This document shows positions 60,301-64,000 of a stretch of DNA of 64,000 nucleotides, in pieces (the stretch's first letter is position 1; every line of letters begins with the position of its first letter). This DNA is from Rhinopomastus cyanomelas (Eukaryota > Chordata > Aves > Bucerotiformes > Rhinopomastidae). The translations under genes and the position numbers were made by a program. The notes under the pieces are model-generated. The model saw only the letters and a list, made by a program, of their open reading frames with translations. It made no database searches and was not told where the DNA came from. The stretch spans positions 125,130 through 189,129 of the forward strand of contig VXBP01002784.1 in NCBI GenBank assembly GCA_013400115.1, read 5' to 3'.

Positions 60301-63300
60301 TTGACTTTCGTAATAACTGAGGATAACCCAATGCCAGCAATAATGTGCTCAATGGCTCCATGTTTATATGAGGGGTAAACAATGGAACCATTTCAGTTTT
60401 TGATGGTACAAAGTGGTGGTCAATACTGCTGCAGAAACACACTGATAAAATAAGATGCTCACTTCCTGATGTTTAGCGCTAACACTTTAAGTTTTTAATG
60501 TTGCTGGTTTAAAAAAAAAAAACCCCAAAAAATCTGATCAATGCATTTTCAGAAACATGAGTGATCATTCTGTATCAGGGCAACAACTGAGCTTTTAAGT
60601 CCCAGATGAAGAATTAGAAGCTGGATTTGCTACAGCCACTAGAAGAAAAGCAAAGCCCCTGGAGGATACTTCAGGATAGCACTTTTAAGGTGAAAGATTA
60701 CAACACTGTGATGCTGAAAGGTTGGAAATGGATCATCTGTTGATCCAGAGTTTTCAAAGAACCTGACTTTTTACAAAGAATGTACATCTGACAACTGAGG
60801 GAAGTTAAACAACTCGCAGACTCCACGAATTAAAACAGCACTGAAAATGAGTCTAGTAAACTCTGTCTGAGTACAATTTGATCAAAGTTTTCACAAAAAG
60901 ACAGAGGCTCCGTTGTAGGACTACGCAAGGTGCATTTCACTACCTGGATGCACTGAAATGTTCTGAAATGTCCATCAGGAAAGCTCAGGTGCTCTATTCT
61001 TCCCTCAGCTGCAGCTAAGTTGCCTGTAACTCCATCAAGCTATTTCTTGAGTTATATGTCTTCCTTCCCTCTGGAAGAACCATCCTACCTAGGTCTCTTC
61101 AAAGCAGTTGGCAAGTTTTTGTTATTTCATGGTCAGCTGTAGGGTGCAGATGTAAACCTTAGGTGACTGTATTTTGAATGTTCCTAAAACTTTGTCAAAA
61201 TGTATTGCAGGAGAATATCGCTGCCCTTCATGACTTTGACAGAGATACTACTATTTCTTCTAGTTTATACTACAGATCCTTCATAATCATTGGATGTACA
61301 AGCCAGTGAGACTTGCTGCACTTCAAACAAACCTGTTCCAGAACCCCTTTTAACTTCCCCAAACTCAGTGAGGAGTTCCTCAAGAGTGTAATAGTAGCAG
61401 ATACCTCACCAGCATCTCATGACCAAGTAAACCCTGAATGATTCACAAAACACTTATGCTTTTGGTTTTCAGTATTCTCCAGGGCTGTGTTTCCCATGGC
61501 TGGAAGATTCCTCTTCCACCTGCCCACTTTGCAAACCAACCCTGTTCCTTCAGCATTTTGTTTTCATTTGCCTTTCTGGTTCCTCTTCTACTTGACACAC
61601 ATGCCTTGCTGGATGAACGATGTCACAAACACCCTGAGTAACTCTGCATTTGTAGTCACATCATCCAGTGTTGTTTCCATGACATTCCCCTTTTCTAGGT
61701 TGAGACCTGTCTTCATGTTTTTCACTTTTCCTTCAGCCTCCTCTCTTGTCTCACCCCGAGAACTGCACCTCAGCTATTAAATTCTGCAACAACACCAGCA
61801 AGGCCAACTTGCATTTGCACTGTCAGAAGATGCTGAGCCCTTCAAGGAAGTTGAATTAGTTTTGTTTGCCCTGATTTAGCCATCTGGACTCATGACAGGA
61901 ACAGCCTTTGCAGTCGTCACCATAATGCCATCATACTAACAGAGATAAATCTACTTTGCAGATCCAAAATTACCTGAACTACAGACCGATTAACATACAA
62001 AATGATGGCTCAACCTTCCACTTATGTGGGTAGGCTTAGGGAATACTTGGAAAATTACTGCCTTTTAGTATTTTCATTGATTAGCCTCACCAAAATGGCA
62101 GCCTTGCAAAGGGTGAGCAGCCACATTTTGCAGTCCATTTATCTGTACTATTAGCATTCTGCATCCCGTGAGCTCTTCCTGTTTACTGCTTCTCCCCCAT
62201 AAAGCAGGAGACAGAGCAGCAGCCGCCTCTTAGGATACATTAAGTGCAAAAGTTTGGGTTCTTCTCAGCATGATATTTTTGGCTTGCCTTCTTTTTACTT
62301 CAAAATGCAGGAAGAAAGAGACAGAACCAGAGAGAGTGAGACAGCTGCTCTCCTGCTGAATGCTTGTTATTTCCATGAAACATTCAGCTGCTCTAAATTA
62401 ATTTCTTGAACTGGCACAAAAAGAGACACCACCACAATGCACATGGAAGCTCGGGAGAAAAGCACTAGGTCTTCTTTGACTGTTTTTATGTCTGGAAAAA
62501 CGAAGAGAAGTTTTTGTCTCCTTTGGACATGAGGAGTTACCAGCCCCAGACATGGATGATACAGCACAAGACCATCCAGCTAACTGCATATGTCGCTACC
62601 TCACTGGCTATAAAAATGCTAAGTGGACATGTTAACTGGATGGCACCACAATTCCTCAGCTCTCCCTCCATCTCTGGTTTTCAGTGCCACTGCCATCCTT
62701 TCCGGAGGGAGGGAAAGACGTGTCAGATTGTGCAGAGATTAACAAACATCAGATTCTGGTAAACTAAAACAAGAGTATTGTGACTATCAGATCAAGGTGA
62801 AGAGTTACAAGACGCACCGTTGAGGGTGACCTCTACACCTCAGTACACTAGATGCAGAAATCCATTCAGGCACTTGCTTTTTGCAGCAGCAAACATCAAA
62901 CACCCTGCGTACAAGGATGAGCAGAACAGTAAAACAGTTGTATTATTCCTTTCAGACAGAGTCATTAAGGAAATAATTTCTTTGCAAGACTCATCTGAAA
63001 CAATACTGGTAAGAAGCATTGCAGGAGCTGCTGAGAAAACATGAACCATGATGCTGTCAGACCACAAACATCCCCCATGTTACAGCCCTCATGACTAGAA
63101 CAAATAGCACCATTTATCTCATCAGCTCCCTCAGCCTCTAGCCACTACAGGCTGGAAGGCTGGATGAAGAGCATCAAGGGAAAGATTAGGCAAGGCACAG
63201 ATGAAGTGAGTGGGAAGAAGAAAGCACATTGAAGCATCACCTTTTTGCTTGGCTCCTTCAATTACCCACTCAATAACTGTGCAGGATTTTTGGCAAGGAA

Positions 63301-64000
63301 AAGCTTGTCTGGAAAAAACCCAGTGAGAGATGTCACAGCTCCTGAGGCTGCAGATGAAGTCCAGAGGCTCCAAGGAGAACATCCTTGTTGTCTACACTCC
63401 CCAAAACAGAATCACAGAATCATTAAGGGTGGAAAGGACCCTGATCTGAGTACTGAAAACTGCAGTGTAGCTGCTCATTGCTAGTGACAAAAGGAAAGAA
63501 AGCAGGAGTAAAAAAAGGGACAGTGCACCAAGCTATGCAACCCTTCTCCTTCCTTCTAAAAGGAATCTGGATCTCGGGAGAATGATACATGAAAATTATT
63601 TGAGGCCAAAAAAGCAAACGAAAGACAGTGCTAATAAAGCTCTGTATAGACACCAGAAAGAAAGAAAGAAAGAAAGAATAAAACCAGAGGAATCTTACTT
63701 CAGAAATAGCTGCATAATGCAGCTTTCAAACAACATAATAAAAAGAGATGTAAGAAATTTTAGGTAGCCCTTAAAATTCACATTACTTTTGCACACAAAA
63801 ATCTGTCTGTCACTATTATGTGCCAACATAAACAAGTCACCAAGCAAAAAACAAAACCCAAGCGTTATGGCTTCCAGCACACATAAATATATAAGCAAAA
63901 ATACAAAGTCTCCCCCAAAAGGTTTAAACACTGTAGGTATATACAAAAACAACACCTATTTTATCTACAAAAATAGGCAGACAAATCATAAACATTCACA
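33242..64000 (-). CDS. TULP4: TULP4 gene (last 11 coding exons; 5' end outside window)
   Basis: Gene-level entry. Joined exons give 1401 codons plus a stop. Order in the fragment: WD40-like repeats (about residues 1-190), a SOCS box (BC-box SLQLLCQQTI and Cul5-type LTLPPRLCSYL, about 193-226), a conserved region with SPK/SPRL motifs, the first tubby segment (SNIWGTKFKIVGLAAFLP), a roughly 800-residue disordered insert, and the tubby end (FVYVMANKQPLWNEATQVY to the C-terminus). This is the layout of TULP4/TUSP. By family knowledge SOCS-box proteins recruit elongin B/C and cullin 5, so a substrate-receptor role is likely; TULP4 substrates are poorly defined. All introns are GT-AG with matching phases. 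No stop or frameshift interrupts the frame, so the gene appears intact; the start and first WD40 exons lie beyond 64000. Confidence 0.96.
33359..33818 (-). other. TULP4: TULP4 last coding intron
   Basis: A 460-bp GT-AG intron splitting the tubby C-terminal segment. No repeat recognised. Confidence 0.9.
33819..36436 (-). CDS. TULP4: TULP4 giant penultimate exon
   Basis: A 2618-bp exon, 872 codons. It begins (V)PGAPGAPTSSPPCTVNIPI and ends at the tubby segment RVTQESAKNFQIELEGRQ. Most of it is proline/serine-rich and probably disordered, with three PPPY motifs (35961-35975 region, 35556-35567, 34968-34979), a lysine-rich stretch (LGREKKKVKSQKDQLKSKKL) and an acidic SSESEPE. Near the start, 35860-36300 is GC-rich and diverged, with an Ala/Pro minisatellite. 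Acceptor GTTGCAG, donor GTAGGA. The open frame continues a little into both introns but the splice sites fix the ends. Confidence 0.95.
35866..35943 (-). repeat. TULP4: Coding 15-bp minisatellite (Ala/Pro)
   Basis: About four to five 15-nt units in frame, giving repeated PAALP/PATLP pentapeptides in the TULP4 disordered insert. Absent as a repeat from the human protein as I recall it. Confidence 0.85.
36437..37758 (-). other. TULP4: TULP4 intron
   Basis: A 1.3-kb GT-AG intron with a CR1 tail at 37634-37748 that reaches almost to the upstream exon's splice donor. Nothing else recognised. Confidence 0.85.
37634..37748 (-). mobile_element. CR1 LINE 3' fragment
   Basis: Reverse-complement tail: CCACAGAATCATTGAGGTGG, GAAAAGACCTTTGAGATTAT, ATGCTAAACCATGTCCTTAA. 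Its left/right limits are approximate; the right end lies about 10 bp from the TULP4 splice donor (37758-37757). Confidence 0.88.
37759..37902 (-). CDS. TULP4: TULP4 exon
   Basis: Encodes (V)IYKTSLLHLQPRQMTIYLP, EVRKISMDYINLPVFNPNVF, SEDEDDLP. Acceptor TCTCCAG, donor GTGAGG. Tubby-domain segment ending in an acidic patch just before the disordered insert. Confidence 0.96.
37903..39373 (-). other. TULP4: TULP4 intron
   Basis: A 1.47-kb GT-AG intron with no recognised repeat or coding signal. Confidence 0.8.
39374..39467 (-). CDS. TULP4: TULP4 exon
   Basis: Encodes HNYLAQVTSNIWGTKFKIVG followed by LAAFLPTNLGA. The SNIWGTKF string corresponds to the SNLLGTKF-like strand of classic tubby domains. 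Acceptor TTTGCAG, donor GTAAAA. Confidence 0.96.
40250..40455 (+). pseudogene. Decayed endogenous retrovirus pol (reverse transcriptase) fragment
   Basis: Plus-strand frame at about 40318-40400 reads the reverse-transcriptase signature LPQGWKHSP preceded by a LTWRGTQY stretch, as in avian endogenous retrovirus pol genes. A stop codon lies upstream at about 40311, and a frameshift occurs near 40400-40430, after which an APEHL-like motif continues in another frame until about 40450. The active-site region is absent. A dead relic, antisense within a TULP4 intron; no LTRs identified beside it. Confidence 0.75.
40718..40757 (+). mobile_element. CR1-like 3' end, short
   Basis: CTTTAAAGGTCCCTTCCAAT, then TCTAAAGTGTTTATGACCCC; a weak, very short match to a CR1 3' end. 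Confidence 0.6.
41152..41296 (-). CDS. TULP4: TULP4 exon
   Basis: Encodes (R)INIEARKSPKMSRAAQEIS, RSPRLPIRKPSIGSPSLTRR, EFPLEDITQ. Basic, proline-directed SP sites. Acceptor GTCTGCAG, donor GTATTG. Confidence 0.96.
41297..42748 (-). other. TULP4: TULP4 intron
   Basis: A 1.45-kb GT-AG intron with a plus-strand CR1 end at 42000-42068; otherwise nothing recognised. Confidence 0.85.
42000..42068 (+). mobile_element. CR1 LINE 3' end fragment
   Basis: CAGGGGGATTGGACTAGATG, ATCTTTCAAGGTCCTTTCCA, ending with the TTCTATGATTCTATGA octamer tail. Confidence 0.93.
42749..42893 (-). CDS. TULP4: TULP4 exon
   Basis: Encodes (D)EIYGNSLISTVIDSCNCSD, SSDIELSDDWAAKKSPKISR, ASKSPKLP. Acidic CSDSSDIELSDD stretch followed by SPK sites. 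Acceptor TTGATAG, donor GTAATA. Confidence 0.96.
42894..43386 (-). other. TULP4: TULP4 intron
   Basis: A 493-bp GT-AG intron. Nothing recognised. Confidence 0.85.
43387..43621 (-). CDS. TULP4: TULP4 exon
   Basis: Encodes PPIPDPNNMRDFVSYPTAGN, ERLHCTMKRTEDDPEVGGPC, YTLYLEYLGGLVPILKGRRI, SKLRPEFVIMDPKTDGKT. Close to the human sequence as I recall it. Acceptor TAATGAAG, donor GTAGAA. Confidence 0.96.
43622..45100 (-). other. TULP4: TULP4 intron
   Basis: A 1.48-kb GT-AG intron with no recognised repeat. Confidence 0.8.
45101..45325 (-). CDS. TULP4: TULP4 exon (SOCS box)
   Basis: Exactly 75 codons. Begins RPIISICWGHRDSRL and LMASGPALYVVRVEHR (last WD40-like blade), then BC-box SSLQLLCQQTIASCL and Cul5-box-like SKLTLPPRLCSYLTTAF, ending IPTIK. 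Acceptor CCACGCAG, donor GTAAGA. Confidence 0.96.
47895..47942. repeat. 24-bp tandem duplication
   Basis: Two adjacent 24-bp units (core GCTCCTCATAAAGCA) differing at two positions. Confidence 0.95.
48808..48887 (+). mobile_element. CR1 LINE 3' end fragment
   Basis: CATCCTGCTGTGGCAGGTGG, GTTGGACTGGATGATCTTTC, AATGTCCCTTCCAATCCTTA, then TGCTCTGTGATTG. Confidence 0.92.
50523..50689 (-). CDS. TULP4: TULP4 exon
   Basis: Encodes (D)VVVQWCTQGDLLAVAGMEK, QSQLVDLASGSLLKSALVKF, YNVRGEHIYTLETPVQ. WD40-like blade. Acceptor GATTTCAG, donor GTAGGT. Confidence 0.96.
50690..54012 (-). other. TULP4: TULP4 intron
   Basis: A 3.3-kb GT-AG intron. No CR1 or other known repeat recognised. Confidence 0.75.
54013..54147 (-). 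CDS. TULP4: TULP4 exon
   Basis: Encodes (D)GPAAYPVPVQNTKPLLTVS, FTSGDISLMNNYDDLSPIII, RSGLK. Acceptor TTTTTGCAG, donor GTACAA. Confidence 0.96.
54339..54419 (-). mobile_element. CR1 LINE 3' end fragment
   Basis: TTCACAGAATCACAGAACCA, TTAGGGATTGGATGGGACCT, CGAAAGATCATCTAGTCCAA, CCCCTGCCACAGCAGGAC. Well preserved. Confidence 0.93.
55095..55549 (-). repeat. Composite dispersed repeat, copy 2 (unnamed, CR1-like tail)
   Basis: Second copy of the element at 6951-7412. Shared landmarks: AACCTTTAACCTAGCACAGTC, AAGAATTTCTTGGAAG, CAGTCAG..GGTTCAAAGGTTGAACC, AAGGCTGTCTTTTCACTTAT, GCAGGAGGCCAGAGC. The CR1-like part (GGTTGGAAAAGACCTTTAAG) is better preserved here. Its end nearly touches a TULP4 exon donor (66 bp away). 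Confidence 0.75.
55616..55796 (-). CDS. TULP4: TULP4 exon (first in window)
   Basis: Encodes VLFGTADGQVIVMDCHGRML, AHVLLHESDGILSMSWNYPS, FLVEDSSESDTDSDDYSPPQ. A WD40-like blade and an acidic serine cluster. Acceptor TCATTTCAG, donor GTAGCG. Starts on a codon boundary. Confidence 0.97.
59095..59345 (+). mobile_element. LTR-like segment, probably a solo or partial LTR
   Basis: Has the look of an avian ERV LTR 3' half: ATTAATATGCATTAGATG, a GC-rich block with GCGTGAGCCCCCGTGCACCC, an AATAAA signal at 59255-59260, then CTCTCAACAGAGTTCTTGGG and a CCGCATGTCA end. No internal retroviral genes or second LTR seen. Boundaries are approximate. Confidence 0.45.
63407..63444 (-). mobile_element. CR1 LINE 3' end, very short
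   Basis: CAGAATCACAGAATCATTAA followed by GGGTGGAAAGGACCCTGAT. Confidence 0.75.
63656..63680. repeat. (GAAA)n microsatellite
   Basis: About six GAAA units. Confidence 0.97.

Larger units (their letters stand above)
55797..64000 (-). other. TULP4: TULP4 intron (continues beyond window)
   Basis: At least 8.2 kb of intron. I looked for the upstream exon coding the WD40 part that precedes VLFGTADG and did not find it. Content recognised: an LTR-like segment (59095-59345), a CR1 end (63407-63444) and a GAAA run (63656-63680). Confidence 0.8.

Noticed and set aside
1..64000. CRISPR arrays, operons, phage or toxin-antitoxin type systems
   Set aside because: No regularly spaced repeats, no ribosome-binding-site-led gene clusters; gene structure is that of a vertebrate nuclear genome.

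Overview
The window is vertebrate nuclear DNA, almost certainly from a bird. The evidence is large intron-split genes with GT-AG introns, CpG islands, and very many short 5'-truncated CR1 LINE fragments. Two genes lie head-to-tail on the minus strand: a TULP4 orthologue (right half) and a TMEM181 orthologue (left end). From memory they are also neighbours in this order and orientation in human, so this reads as a conserved syntenic block. The density of one CR1 type (3' ends reading as 'gatcatctagtccaat') may point to a CR1-rich order such as Piciformes or relatives, but that is a guess.

Layout. Positions 1-16232 carry TMEM181 exons 15 to 1 on the minus strand. The start codon is at 16232 inside a CpG island; the last coding exons lie beyond position 1. 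All exon joins keep one reading frame of about 457 residues. Intron 14 (53-989) has AT-AC termini and a minor-spliceosome branch site. Intron 1 holds a second CpG island with a 53-base assembly gap. Positions 16.5-24.6 kb look intergenic, with CR1 remnants only. Positions 24.6-33.24 kb are probably TULP4 3' UTR and downstream DNA. This stretch contains a 1237-bp tandem duplication split by a single N, which is most likely an assembly artefact. Positions 33242-55796 carry the last eleven coding exons of TULP4 (1401 codons plus stop). The remaining 8.2 kb to the right edge is TULP4 intron; the first coding exons are outside.

Function. TULP4 joins WD40-like repeats, a SOCS box and a tubby domain interrupted by a very long disordered insert, the architecture of a candidate cullin-5 substrate receptor. 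TMEM181 is a GOLD-domain seven-transmembrane (GOST) membrane protein. Nothing in the sequence suggests that they work in one pathway; the linkage looks like ordinary synteny.

Mobile DNA. There are about 24 CR1 fragments, two copies of an unnamed composite repeat with a CR1-like tail, one decayed endogenous-retrovirus reverse transcriptase fragment, and one LTR-like segment. I found no bacterial-type systems, CRISPR arrays, tRNA or rRNA genes, and no convincing new system. The most interesting signals are the AT-AC intron, the false duplication, the composite repeat and the intronic CpG island.
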